DNA of 37,573 nt from the NCBI GenBank assembly GCA_019648995.1, contig BLXT01008609.1:1295586-1333158 (forward strand), written 5' to 3'. The notes beneath the pieces are model-generated. The model was given only the letters and a program-made list of their open reading frames with translations. It did no database searches and was not told the origin of the DNA. The number at the start of each line of letters is the position of its first letter. The stretch's first letter is position 1. Positions 1 to 11,658 of the stretch are shown here, in pieces. Source of the stretch: Plakobranchus ocellatus. Its lineage: Eukaryota; Mollusca; Gastropoda; Plakobranchidae. The translations under genes were made by a program, and so were the position numbers.

Positions 1-1198
1 AGTCCAAACAAAGAATTTTGAAGAGACAAAGGATAAATTTTAAAAATACTTTAATAAACGGGAAATTTTGCTGTAACTTTTTGAAAAGTTGAAATTCATT
101 GCATAATTTCAAAAGCAAATTCAATAATTAAAATCTAGATTTCACAACTATTTACACAATCTTTTCACTGCTATATCTTACAGCCACATTCTTTAAATAT
201 AATAAAACATACATAGATCACAGTTTAAAAAAAAAAAAATGAATTTCTTAGACTTTAGATCAGTTCTGGTACCGTAACTGAGATACAAAGTTTTAAATGG
301 GCATTTTTTCTTCTTCAAAAAAAAAAAAAAAAAAACCTGCAAAAACATATCCAGGCTGATTTCTAAACTTTAGGCCCATAATAAGTCTATTTTGTTTTAT
401 CCTGTCTTTATAATTGATATATTTCTTTAATTGATAAAATTGATGGCTTGGGTCTGTGGGTATTTGAAAAGTGATGCAGCATCATGTTTATTCTCCAGTT
501 TTAGCAGATCACAATAGTTGCAAAGGCAACATATTTTACGTCCTATCCAAGTATAAAAGAACTTCATCTACCCTTGTTTTCACAATAAATTTGCTGATGA
601 ACTCCACATCATATGGCTTTGAAAGAACAGAGATACCCAACAATGCGATGGCCAATTGCTTGCCATGCCATAAACCTGGAAAAATCAACTTTAGCAATCC
701 TGATCCTCAAATTAGCTCATGATCTGTTCATCATCTCGCCCCTTAAGCACTTCAAATTTGAGTGGAATATAATGCACATTTATTATTAAGTGTCTTAAAT
801 CAAAATTCTTTTCATCTCGGAAGCAATTGCAAACTACAAACAATGTGCAAAGGAAATACAACCTTTTATTGCTACTAATTTCCTTGCTAACATGGACAGT
901 ATGGAGGAAAAGCAGATGTTATTGCTACATGTTTTTTTTAGTCTGTGAAAGAACGAAATATTTCGGGATACAACTTGATATGTACAGTTTAGTTAAAGAT
1001 TTGAAATTCAAAGCTGCACTCATGCTTTGTTAACAAGCCAGCTCTGAAAAATCGAACTACTTAAGTTTTTAATTCTCTCATATTTATTATCTTTTCACTT
1101 AATAAAGTCCTAACGAAACAAAAAAAAGCAAAATTATTGCCTGGATTAAGTCATGTCTCACATTTGTTAGGTAGGTCATATCTCGACCCTTCCCCTTA

Positions 1199-1229
<31 letters not shown>

Positions 1230-1236
1230 AAAAAAA
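1199..1236. repeat. Poly-C tract of 29 bases followed by poly-A
   Basis: An uninterrupted run of 29 C (1199-1227) is followed directly by a run of A. On the minus strand it is a T-run followed by a G-run. Homopolymers this long are slippage-prone and their true length is uncertain in an assembly. Confidence 0.9.
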
Positions 1237-2300
1237 CCTCCACATCACTTGCTGAGATGTATTTGTGTAGCGTAAGCATACTGTGAATCCTACTTTTTTA
1301 CGAGTGCAATTTAATAGATTTAAAAAATTTAGACATAAGAGAAAATGTCATACACTTTTTAATTTATTATTGAATCTTTTTATGCAGTATTTTAAATTTT
1401 TGGTCCCATTGAATTTTTTTCTCCTCCAATTCGAAATTACATTTTAATTTTTTTATATACAAAAAAATATGCATCTTTATAGGGAAACATAAACCGTATT
1501 ACTGAGGATAAAAAGAATAACTAATAGATGCAGCAACTTTTATAAAAGAAATACAGAAGCACCCATTTTATATGACATAAAACAGACAAGAGTAGTAAAA
1601 TTTGTTTTTTTCCTATCGTTTCTGCTTGCTTTAATTCACTGATAAGCAAAACGGTGTTTTTCAACCTAATTTATAGTATGTCTTTATCCCTGATTTTGAT
1701 TCACTGGTAGGCAATTGAATGAATAACCCAACAATAACTGCCAGAACCTGATCCCAGATAAATGGAAAAAATATTAATCACTATTCATTAGACATGCTTA
1801 ATAACTTTTACTTCCAAAGAACTTTCATTTAGAATATTGTGGAGACAGAAATTTAAAAACATGGCATGATTAGAGAAATAATGTTTCCATTTACAAAATA
1901 ATATGTAAGCAACCTGGGTTTATCAGGCACAAGTCATATTTTGAACATAATGAATGAGCTGTGAGCATGATGTACAAGTTTATAATTTACACTTTGATAG
2001 AAAAAAACTGTATGTCTCTATCCCAGTTCTGTCACTAATTATGTGAGGTAGATGATTAGACCTTTAATACCTTTCTGAGTCGGTAAGAATTTTTAAAAGG
2101 CTCTAGAGCAAAAGTATCCACAGAGGCTTATGCTTGATTTGCCATTGTTGCCTTCAATAAAATCAATTGTAATAGGTGTAGGGACAATAATTTCTTTAAA
2201 TGCATGAAAATACAGCTTCCAAAGTTCTCTTACACAATTCAAAAGTTCTCATCTCAAAGACAAGGAAATATCCTTCAACCACATCAAACCTTTTACAGCA

Positions 2301-2346
2301 CATAGGTATTTCTTGAGAAAAGTTCATAGGTATTTCTCGAGAAAAA
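2301..2346. repeat. Short tandem duplication, 24-bp period
   Basis: CATAGGTATTTCT-GAGAAAA occurs at 2301 and again at 2325 with one T/C difference. It lies in the region downstream of ORMDL. Confidence 0.7.
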
Positions 2347-5300
2347 TCCTAATGAGTCAGAAACTGCAAATTACACTTTGCAAAATAGGCATGGGGACTC
2401 AATACGTGGGTGCCTGGGAAAACAACCCAAATGTCTAGTGTTGAAGAATTCAATATAAGAGTCTTGTCTTAAAAACTTGTCATGCTTAACATTCTAAGAT
2501 TTAATTTTTTCTTTATCTTTTGCAAATCCAAATTTATTCAGTTTTATGTAAGACAACGTCCAAAAACAGCTTTACAATTTTAAAACTTTATTTCAAAGCA
2601 TAACATACTGTAAAATCAAAATCGTGTATATAACGCAAATTTATGCATTCAGGTGATGATCATTTTAATTCTGAGTGGGCAGATTGTTCATTGGCACTTG
2701 AAAAGCAATATGTAAATTTTCAAATAGGCTGCAAACTTTTACTAACACTAGTACATTCCATTGAAGATCTCATTGTAGACAGATAAATCTAGATCTTCAA
2801 ACTGAAGGCTCATCCACAAGCCAATCAGAAACACACTTTTCGGTGGCATCAATATCTGACACAAAATATATTGTATTTTATATTTCAATACTTATTTTAG
2901 CATCTTCTGTCACAGTCCTCTAAACTCAGCACACCTTCGTTTACTTTCTTACTTTATTTTTTTTTTCAAATCTCCTTTACTATTCTTCATCAAAGTAATC
3001 TTCTTTACTATTCTCTATCAGAGCAACCAAGCCATTATGGAGACAACAAGGAAAGAAAAAAAACCTAACAGGAATTAGTTTATTTTAAACAAATGTTTCC
3101 AATCCTTCTGCTATAGTCTGTCAAAAGATTGGCAATCGACACAAAATTTGCATGAATATTACCCCAAAGAAAAAAACTGAATAATGTATACTAGCATAAA
3201 AATTTTTGAGTATGTGTCGGCCACATGCTTGAAAATTCCTCAAACTTTAATTACTGGTCAAAATGTACATTTTGACTTTACATGAGATTTTCAGCTTTGT
3301 CAAGCTCTGGCTCAAAATTAGGTCTCCCAACATGTGGGTTGTTTTCCCTAGTGAAAACAAGCATACAGTTTTGTGAAGAAGGCATTGAAGATAATTTTTT
3401 TCCATTTTAATTTGAAAAGAAAAGTCTAGATCTACATGTTTCTACTTAGCCACACTACTGATGAGTTTTCATCCAGTGAAAAGCTTGCAGCAAGAAGGTT
3501 CAGAATCAGCTAAATTTAACTAACAGGCCATTGGGGCTGTTTCCCAGACAATTAATCCTTGTACTGAAAATATAGCAGCTTCATATATTTTGGCAATAAT
3601 AACTCATGCTTGCCTCCTACTTTACCCTTTGCCAAACACTGCATGCAGGTAGCACAAACTCCACTTCAAACACACTATGGAAATGGCTTCTATCTGCTTC
3701 TATAAATCAGATTTCAAATTTGACATTGTCAATAATATTTTGACATTTGTACTATTGACAGAAGAAAATATAATTATGATGAAATGACTATAGAATTTCA
3801 TGTGATCTCAATCACAATTTCATATTTAGAATGGAAACCTTACTAAGTTAACTGGCAAGCCCATAGCCAATTTAAATAGTCTCCTGCTGATGAGGGACTA
3901 AAAGCTATATGTGCACAGCGGGTTAGTCATATTCACCAGATGGGCAACAATAATGCTTTTAACATTCAAATCTGTATGATGAATTACAAAAGGTATGAAT
4001 AGTTTAGTGCAATTTTACTTTCAACTTTCGAGTTCTTATTTATTACGCTGTAAAAAAGCACCATATATAGTTACAGCAAAACCATTAAATAATGCATAAC
4101 TAGCAGCTCTTCCTAAAATCATATGGCAAAGATCAGGTCTCAAACTATTAATGCGATTCAAGTTTTCATAGAGCCTGATATGCAATGACAAGAAATTATC
4201 AATGAGAAAGAAATAGGCATTATTCTGTACTACACTTTTTGTTATCTTAAAATAATATTTGAAAATAAAATCAGAATAAATTTTCAAAAGGAATTTGCGT
4301 TTCATATATCAAGGTTTAAAAGAATTTTAAATACTAAATTTCAATTTATTTATTTTAAATCAATAATTGAAATTGTAAAGCACAAGCTTCAGTTTGAGGG
4401 CTAAGTAATGTGACAAATGGACAAGGAAAAAAACCAATAAACTGCCAGCCTTTGTGAAACTAAGTTCTTTGTACAAAACACATCTAAGCAGATGATACCG
4501 CTATAGAACAATTCAACAGTTTCTTTTTTAACAAGCACCCTGTATATTCAATTCATTTTTAGTTGTCATATCCATTCAACTGTCTCTAATAAATTAAGTA
4601 TGGAAATGGGAATTTTCTTTCATTAACTGTGGACAAATTATGATAAATCATGCAACACTAGTTGCAGAGTCAGTCAAGTCATTGAAAAAAAAATACTGTT
4701 CAAAGAAATTGGCAAAAATTATTATTTAATATAGATTTGTTTTCAAATCTTGCAAAAATGTAACATGTATTGCAAAATTAAATGCTGAAATTGAAAAAAA
4801 AACAAAGTTTTTACTTTTGCTTTGCTTTCCATCAGAAATATAAAATAATTCTTTCCCTTTCCAACTCCAATAATTTCTTTTAAAAATTGTTCTTCTGTCC
4901 ACACAAAGTTAACATAAATATAAATGGCCCCAATTCATTTATGCCCCAAAAAATTATCTCATTATATTTTCAATCACAACTTTTTTTCTTGTTTTCTGTT
5001 GGAAAGGGTGTAAAAAACTGATTCAACTGAGGAAGAGTTATAACATCCCAACACCAAAAAGAAACAAACAACAAACCAAATCATGATCATCTTCATTATA
5101 ACCACTGAGAAAAAATATCTTTGTTACAGAATACCTTTCATTTACTAACTCAGGAAACAAAACTATATCATATTTAAAAGAGCTAAACACATAAATTTTT
5201 TTGTGCAATCGAGAACAACTGACTGCTCTTATGATTGCAATGGTGAACTAGAAATTCATTTTTCATGTAAGCAAAGCATTACAAAAAGATGCAAAGAAAT

Positions 5301-5348
5301 ATGAACTTTACAAATTAATAGGAATAATGGCTCCAAATTTGTACATTT

Positions 5349-5484
5349 TCAGTACTTATTAATACCAAACAGTCTCACTTTGTGAAGTTGGGGTAGTTTG
5401 GGAATCAAGTTGAGTGCAAGAACGCTGGCATTAATTACAAAATGATATTTATCATAACGGGAGTAGAAACTGGCGAGAAAAAAC
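5349..5484 (-). CDS. ORMDL1: ORMDL coding exon 3 (residues 109-153 and stop)
   Basis: The acceptor ATTTCAG ends at 5485. The exon encodes [15 protein letters not shown], then the last membrane segment and the near-invariant family C-terminus FGINKY, followed by TGA at 5351-5349. Confidence 0.96.
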
Positions 5485-7049
5485 CTGAAATGAGAGGTTA
5501 CAAAAAATATTTCATTCAAAATTTGCAGGCCATCATTAGAATTATAAAGAAAAAGTGTGCCTAGAGTAAAAGCAAATTAATCTAATGAACACTTTTCTCA
5601 GACAGTCTCTTTTGTTCTTATGTTAGATTCTAGCAAAACGTCTTTCATAAAATATAAAATAAAAATAATTATACCGTTCAATTTTTAAAACAAATTGAAA
5701 AATGAAAATTTGACAAAAATTATCATATTGTAAAAAGGTGCCTAAAAATTACTCCCTTTGAGGCCTAGGCTCTCAAGTTTTGCAAACAAGCATCACACTT
5801 ATGCAGATAAATCATGATGGCATCTCTATTCCAGATGGTACACCTGAGCAAATGTACAAAAAATACAAGTTTTCAGAATCAATTGCTTATATAGTGCTTA
5901 GGGAGATGGAGCCTAAGACAACATATCAATTTTTACATTGTTAAACGGGTTTAAAAAGGAAGGTACTTGGTAACTATTATAATACAACTGCACGATTACA
6001 ATACAATTAATAATACTTACAAAACCACTGGAACAGTGGTGAGAAATTTCTTTGTGGCTGTGAATTGTTTACCAAAGTCAATTTGCTCCCACTGAGTCTC
6101 CGTGCGGGCAACTCCTTGGTCTGGGGTCTCCCAAGGAGTACCCTTGGTCACATGAAGCATTACAAACATGCTCTGCAAACAAAAAATAAGTATAAATCTA
6201 ATGCAACTAAAGTTAATAACTGATTAATTTGTCAAACAAATGGAATTTCCATTCTTAGTTACCAAATTCTCTCAATCTTGAAAGACCCAGTAAATTTACC
6301 CACAACAAATGGTTTTTCCTTTTAGTTTTTGGTGATCTAATTTTGCTAGAATTTGGCTACAAAATTGTAATCAACAGCCTATGAAAATGAGAGTGGTGTA
6401 GAACAAAAAAAGATTTTGTGAACTTAATTGCAGAGTAATGCATCATAAGTATGAAAATTTTCATATGCCGCCAATGACTAATGATCATTCTTTCCCAATC
6501 ATATCTGGATTCAACTGATTGTCAGCACCAAAAATATGAGATGTGAGCATTCAAAAAGCTCCTCTTTACTACATTTCTGATGATCAATGTTTGGTTGTTA
6601 TTTTTTTTTCCAGCTCCCGATGCAAATAAAACATTCTTGCTCCCTAACTTACCTACTATCAAGAGTGCAATTCTATTCCACATAGGTTTATACCCTCACT
6701 CACATAATTTGGGTGGTAGTAATTATAACCTGATATTTTGGGCGCCATCTTGCTCAACAAATTATGGCATTTGCAAATCAAAACATTTGCTGATATTATA
6801 TGGGTCAGATTTCAGGGAAAAAGTGTTAATAAAATTCCTCAATTGCAGCTTCTGAATTCCAAAGAAAATACTCACCACATCATGCAAGACATTTGTAAGA
6901 GTCCAAGCCACTGCAACAGAGAAGAACGGTACAGATAACAACAATAAATGCACACCAAAGACAAGCAGCAAATAAGTTAGCCAAATGCCCTTGCTATTGA
7001 AGTAGAAATGTGTTGGGTTGCTATCACTATGTGCTACGCCAACATTCAT
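5349..7049 (-). CDS. ORMDL1: ORMDL family regulator of serine palmitoyltransferase (three coding exons)
   Basis: ORMDL proteins sit in the ER membrane, bind the serine palmitoyltransferase complex and restrain the first step of sphingolipid synthesis when ceramide is high. Three exons (7049-6876, 6172-6021, 5484-5349) join in frame to 153 codons plus TGA, exactly the human ORMDL1-3 length. Visible hallmarks are the start MNVGVAHS, the WTLTN motif at residues 49-53, [11 protein letters not shown] at 68-78, WEQIDFG at 86-92, and the ending [17 protein letters not shown]. Membrane segments fall roughly at 22-42, 43-66, 101-117 and 122-137. Introns are GT-AG and the reading frame is intact, so the gene looks functional. 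The symbol reflects the family and the position beside PMS1 as in human; vertebrates have three paralogues, so 1:1 orthology to ORMDL1 rather than a single ancestral ORMDL is not claimed. Residues 13 and 85 differ from human (Thr and Gln instead of Asn and His). Confidence 0.97.
5485..6020 (-). other. ORMDL intron between coding exons 2 and 3
   Basis: A 536-bp GT-AG intron with donor GTAAGT. AT-rich; nothing else seen in it. Confidence 0.9.
6021..6172 (-). CDS. ORMDL1: ORMDL coding exon 2 (residues 59-109)
   Basis: The acceptor TTTGCAG ends at 6173 and the donor is GTTTT|GTAAGT at 6021/6020. The 152-bp exon encodes the most conserved ORMDL segment, including [11 protein letters not shown] and [10 protein letters not shown], and the start of the third membrane segment. 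The last codon (Leu109) is split over the intron, with two bases here. Confidence 0.96.
6173..6875 (-). other. ORMDL intron between coding exons 1 and 2
   Basis: A 703-bp GT-AG intron, phase 0, with a T-rich run before the acceptor on the minus strand. The open frames seen here on either strand (for example 6580-6855 plus) are intronic or antisense and show no domain. I see no other element. Confidence 0.9.
6876..7049 (-). CDS. ORMDL1: ORMDL coding exon 1 (residues 1-58)
   Basis: The start ATG is at 7049-7047; the following residues MNVGVAHS match the family N-terminus, which fixes the start. The exon encodes the cytosolic N-terminus, the first membrane helix and most of the second, ending at [10 protein letters not shown]. 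The donor is GATGTG|GTGAGT with the intron starting at 6875. The intron phase is 0. Confidence 0.96.
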
Positions 7050-7097
7050 CTTTCAGTTGATGCTGTGATGATTTGAAAATTAATGGCTTCCTGAAAC
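7050..7097 (-). other. ORMDL 5' UTR segment with splice acceptor
   Basis: Upstream of the ATG on the minus strand is a strong acceptor: a long T-run and CTTTGTC followed by CAG at 7100-7098; a second possible acceptor, TTTCAG, ends at 7091. The coding exon therefore probably starts with about 40-50 bases of 5' UTR spliced to one or more non-coding exons further right. No in-frame upstream ATG is seen in this piece. Confidence 0.65.
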
Positions 7098-7124
7098 CTG
7101 GACAAAGAAAAAAAAAAAAAAAAA

Positions 7125-8513
7125 TCAACACATTAAGATTTGAAAACTAAAAGCTCTCACTCTTTAAACTATAAACATATATATTTTTTTTTAATGGTTT
7201 CTTTCTCTGGTTTCCCTTCAGAAACCTGAACAATTGGAATACTTGATTTATTTAAGTTCAATTCAAATTTCTTACTGTGAGACACATTTTTAAACAAACA
7301 TCTCTTAGCATACATACTGGGACTAACCAGAACCACATTTAAGTCAAGACAAATGATGCTGCCACCATCCAGTAATGATTTAAGAGCTTTTTTTTCTGCT
7401 TTGATTTGATAAATTGAAAAATAAAAAAAGTTTATATATGAAGTAGAAACAGAAACAGCAATGCACTGCTTGCATTACAAGGATCTTTCTGACTGACTGA
7501 AAAAAAAAAACAAACAAAAAAAAAAGCCCAAGATTTCAAGACTCTAATATTGAAGATTTGAAGAAATGGTTAGTGACAAAAGTTTTGTCTTTGCCACAAG
7601 GTGGACTGAAAAATATTTTCTTATGTCGGAACCATTAATTACAGATTGAAAAGAGGAAATCAGTACCATTTGTTGCGGTATTTATTCAAATCAGTTTTAA
7701 AACACAAATTCTGTAGAAAGCAAGAGGCATTTTCTTGACCAAAACAGTTAAAAAGTAACAATAAATAGTAAAGCCTTTGTCTTACAGAATTTAAATCGAA
7801 CTTGATAAGAAGCAGCAGGTTTTTTTTAATGATGATTTATAGTTTGACAACGTGATCCACCCCTAATCCGTAAAAAGAGAATTCTTTGAAAACTTAAATC
7901 TAAAACAGCTTTAGTGAATACTAAGAAAATACTCAAACTAAATATACCCGAGACACACTGTAAACAAAACATAAACTCAAAGAAAATTTCAAGTGAAGGA
8001 AGGCCAGACTGTCTGATCATAGAAAGTGCTTTTAAAAGCTATGAAGATGTAAATCTTTTGCAGATCATTGATACTACTTTCAAGACCATTTAAAACTTTA
8101 CATAAATGTGGTTGTTGATGTCTATTAACCTTTCTTACACGTATGTTGTCACAATACAACCACATGTATGAGTATTACACGCTGACCAATGGTTGTTACA
8201 ATACAACCGTGCGTGTCGATATGACGCACAGGCCGATGGTTGTTTCAAAACAACACAGGCTATCGCTCTATTCAATGGAAAATTTCTCAACTCTAGCGTA
8301 TCTAAGAGTCATGATATCGCATTGGTTAGATCCAATAATAACTACCAATCAAATTGCAGTTTATTTGAAGCACATAGGCCCACACAAAGCCAAGTTACAA
8401 TGCAAAAAGTGAGAGTCACTGCATTTGATCGGGATACTGCCTTGTTTAGTGCTTGGACCTGTGGATTAGGCCTGTTTTTATGGCTTGATTGACAGAAGAG
8501 GGAAGGGATGACT
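7125..8513. other. Non-coding stretch upstream of ORMDL
   Basis: AT-rich sequence, probably a 5' UTR intron of ORMDL or intergenic DNA. It contains A-runs (around 7501-7526) and, at about 8140-8260, three loosely similar copies of a GTTGT-ACAATACAAC-like word. No gene is recognised. Confidence 0.5.
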
Positions 8514-8956
8514 GATGCTTGTTTCAATGATGGAATTTTTTTGTGTTGTAATCACTGAAGGAAGAAGCTAGGCCTAAGCTAACTGAATGCTGAAGACAAA
8601 GGGGAGAAGGGATGACAAGGTTGTATTGAATGATGCCAGTGTGTACAAGACAAATAGAGGACGAGATGAATCGGAGAGAGAGAGAGGTGGGGGTTGGGAG
8701 TCATATAATTCAAGATGCTTGAATCAATGATAAAATTTTTGGTGATGCAACTGAAGAAAGAAGTTAGGCCTAAGCTAACTGAATGGTGAAGACTAGGGGA
8801 GAAGGGATGACAAGGTTGTATTGAATGATGCTAGTGTGTGAAAGACAAAGGAAGGATGGGACAAATCGGAGACAGAGAGAGGTGGGGTTGGGAGTGATAT
8901 AATTCAAGATGCTTGAATCAATGATAAAATTTTTGGTGATGCAACTTGATGAAAGG
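8514..8956. repeat. Tandem repeat, ~200-bp unit, 2.2 copies
   Basis: Units begin with GATGCTTG at 8514, 8714 and 8908 (periods 200 and 194). Each full unit holds TAGGCCTAAGCTAACTGAAT, then GGGATGACAAGGTTGTATTG, then a GA-rich GAGAGAGAGGTGGG tract. The third copy is only about 45 bp. Copies are well conserved but differ by small indels and substitutions, so the duplication is not an obvious assembly artefact. Confidence 0.9.
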
Positions 8957-9693
8957 AGTGTGTTGTTGATGTCCAACTTATACCGCATCTGCTTTTTGTC
9001 TTTGCTATCCTATCTCAAAAGTTACTTTGGTAAATAGATTGCAAGTAGGCCACACTTGGAACTGATTTAGAAGGCCTAGCCTGAGAATACTGTTAAGATT
9101 TCTAAATGCTTACTGAATAAGTTGTGCTCGACTCGTTATACCAGTACCATCAACACTGCTTCTGCTTGTATAATACACAGCATTTTTGCAACCTTCTACT
9201 ATTTTAGTCAGCTCGAAGACACACTCAGTACGAATACCGATATGACTGAGATCATCGATCTTGAAGCCATCCCAATGTTCTGAGAGTGCTAGCAACACAA
9301 GGTGATAGCAGTACATCTACTGAATCTCTTACAAACTCAAATATAGTCTTATATATTTAAGGGAATTGTAAGGTAAAGGAATAAATCTCATTTCTCTACT
9401 ATATATACTTGTCTAGGTGTGGCAGTAAGTTGAATCAGCTCTTCTTAGTGCTTTTGTAAATTCTGTATAAATTGTTGACTTCAAGTCCTAAAACGTACAC
9501 AAATAAACTTTAAAACTTTTACAATCATGAACAATAAAATGCTTGCAGTGGCTGCTTTCAGAAAATATACTTTACTAGGCATAATCAAACAATCATAGGA
9601 GATAAAGCGTAAACAAACATGCACTGTCAGATTTGTACAGCTGGCTCAGCCAGTTACAATGTTTGCAAACAAAACTGCTAGGCAGCCGCTCAC

Positions 9694-9760
9694 CAGGCCG
9701 TCTGATCTCGGGCCTCAGCCAGCACATTACCGTAGATACTTGCACTAAATAGCCAGAAAG
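9694..9760 (-). promoter_or_regulatory. Candidate ORMDL non-coding first exon and promoter
   Basis: This small patch has more GC and CpG than its surroundings. On the minus strand it ends with a good donor, GGCCTG|GTGAGC (boundary 9694/9693), which could splice to the acceptor near 7098. There is no direct evidence of transcription; a first exon close to PMS1 (14.3-14.7 kb) is an equally reasonable alternative. Confidence 0.2.
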
Positions 9761-9773
9761 AAGGTTCTAACTG

Positions 9774-10091
9774 TTGTAAAAAATCTGTGACCGAGATTCA
9801 AGGGTAATTTCTAGGGTACCTTTTTACATTTAAGTTATCACCGTGGATTTTACTGAACACCCTACATATTTGGTATCATTTTTAAAAATCATTTCAGAAG
9901 GTAATACAATATTAAATTAGTTCTCTTAAATCCTGAAAAAATTGGAATTCTATAAAAAAAAATTGTTTATATAACAAAGTATTAAATAATGATAATATGT
10001 TGAAAATTTGGTGTCTCTTGGTCAAGTAGTTAAAAAGTTACGTACGTTGAAGTGTGCAGCTTAGGTTTACTCGGTCACAGATTTTTGACAA
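9774..10091. mobile_element. 318-bp MITE-like element with 22-bp terminal inverted repeats
   Basis: The left end (9774-9795) reads TTGTAAAAAATCTGTGACCG plus AG and the right end (10070-10091) is its reverse complement except for one base. The interior is AT-rich and non-coding. The size, TIRs and lack of an ORF fit a non-autonomous DNA transposon. I could not identify a clear target-site duplication, so the superfamily is unknown. Confidence 0.6.
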
Positions 10092-10281
10092 AAAGGCTCT
10101 TTAAAAGTACCCAATTTTCAGATCACGTTTCTTTACATATCTCTTGAACCAATAAAGACAGAAACATAATTTTTGCAGCATTGTGTTTGTTTTGATCTCC
10201 TCTTTAATTTGAGTCTAATGCCATGTTAATCCAAAGACTTCTATTTTTTAGTGCAAGTACATAATTACTGGGATTGAAATA

Positions 10282-10830
10282 TAATCTAGAGCTAGAGTCT
10301 GGATCCATCTCAATCTTTAAGAATGATAAGGCAAAGTTTGGGCTGGGTGCAGACACACATGTATGCACACTCTAAACTTTTGATCAGAAAAATATGTTAG
10401 ATTCTAGATCTGATCTTGATTAGACATAGAATGTAGATCTAGATTCCTGCATAAAATGTTATCTTAAATAGATTTATATGATGTTCTAGGTCTAGATCTT
10501 GATAAGATTTGATTTTGGTCGAAGAGATAACAGATACAGGGAAAAGTTTACATAGAATTTGATGACTTCCTCTATTTCAATCAAAATTTGAAATAAAGAT
10601 TTAGATCTAGAATCTAGATCTGGATTAGATCTTTATATAAATTCAGATCTAGATCTAGATTTAGATTCTAGATCTAAATTTAGATTGGATCTGAGCAGGT
10701 CGAGTTTCGAGACTTTGAATCTAGACTAGATCTAATTTAGATCTAGATTCTAGATTAGATCTAGATCTTACAGCAGGCTATTATTTCTGAAAGTGGTATG
10801 CCTAGATCTAATCTAGATCAAGATATAATT
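10282..10830. repeat. Degenerate AGATCT/TCTAGA-rich tract
   Basis: Half a kilobase made largely of overlapping TCTAGATCT, TAGATT and GATCTAGAT words, densest at 10590-10770. Because the words are palindromic, the tract is self-complementary over short ranges. Similar small patches recur at 29715-29730, 34620-34980 and 35400-35830. Confidence 0.85.
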
Positions 10831-11352
10831 TCTAAAACTTAGCATTAACCGTTAGCCCCAGATCTGTTGTTCAATCTCACTTGTAAAAAAAACTCTGAGC
10901 TTCTGTTTTGGCTTTCTGCCTCCCCGAAAAGTATCGCGGAGAGATAAAACCAATATGAATCGGCCTGTTTTATTACATGTATTTAGTCTACGTTACCCCC
11001 CTTTAATGACTGTCATTATAAACTCTGGCCAGATTTTCTCACTCTTGCTGATGATCGTAAAACATTTGATTCTTTTAACAAAAATAATGTAGACAACAGA
11101 ACAAATAATAATAATAATAGAATAGCTAACTTTACTAACGGTTGTAAAATTTTCAAAGATTACATGTTATTATGCTTCTATCAAGGGTGAACTTGTGAAT
11201 TCGCAAAAATAGTTAAGTAAAATAAAAAACAAGAGTTGGCTTGTGGTAACCCTTTCTTGTACTTGCAATATTGCTGTCAGTAGCTGTGTATTGCCTTGTT
11301 GCACTAGATTATTTTTAGGTTCTCTTCGCCCTGATAGTGTTCCTAAGGCCGA

Positions 11353-11640
11353 GGGCACAGTGGAGGCAGTAGTTAGTTGTCCAAATATCCGTGTTTGGAA
11401 ACACTCTAGTTTCTTTAGTGCAAAACATACCATGTCGACTGCGACTTTCGTCTTGTCAAGGCTTCGGAGCTATCCTTTGCGTATTACAACCTGGAGTTAG
11501 GTCAGTCGCTCCGTTGGACAAAGGAAAGAGGGTGCCATTACGTGACCACGCATAGTTTTACTGACAGTTGCCGCGAGAACCACGAGGTCTTCAGATTTGT
11601 TACCCAAATTATCAGGCTTACTTGTAGGAAGGTAAAGCAT
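11353..11640 (-). mobile_element. TIR element, copy 0 (inverted, 3' truncated, diverged)
   Basis: This stretch matches the reverse complement of the three direct copies that follow. It begins GGGCACAGTGGAGGCAGTAG, corresponding to the element's right end, and carries the shared internal words TGCCATTACGTG-CCACGC and CAAATTATCAGGCT. It stops after that block, so the left-end TIR of the element is missing. It is more diverged than the other copies. Confidence 0.7.
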
Positions 11641-11658
11641 CGTAAGCGTAAGCGCAGG

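Larger units (their letters stand above)
1..5348. other. Region downstream of ORMDL, no convincing gene
   Basis: This 5.3-kb AT-rich stretch follows the ORMDL stop codon on the minus strand. It probably holds the ORMDL 3' UTR at its right side and intergenic DNA to its left. Several TTTATT words (AATAAA on the minus strand) occur, for example near 2587, 2950, 3080 and 4038, so the real polyadenylation site cannot be chosen from sequence alone. The short open frames here (such as 471-722 plus and 4036-4305 minus) show no recognisable domain and are consistent with chance. Poly-A/T runs and one long poly-C run are present. Confidence 0.6.

Noticed and set aside
471-722. Plus-strand open frame containing MANCLP, a string also found in the human PMS1 C-terminus
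   Set aside because: Only six residues match, nothing around them does, and it lies 14 kb upstream of the PMS1 start. Chance match.
4036-4305. 89-codon minus-strand open frame downstream of ORMDL
   Set aside because: No recognisable domain, AT-driven Lys/Phe/Ile/Asn composition, and located in the probable ORMDL 3' UTR.
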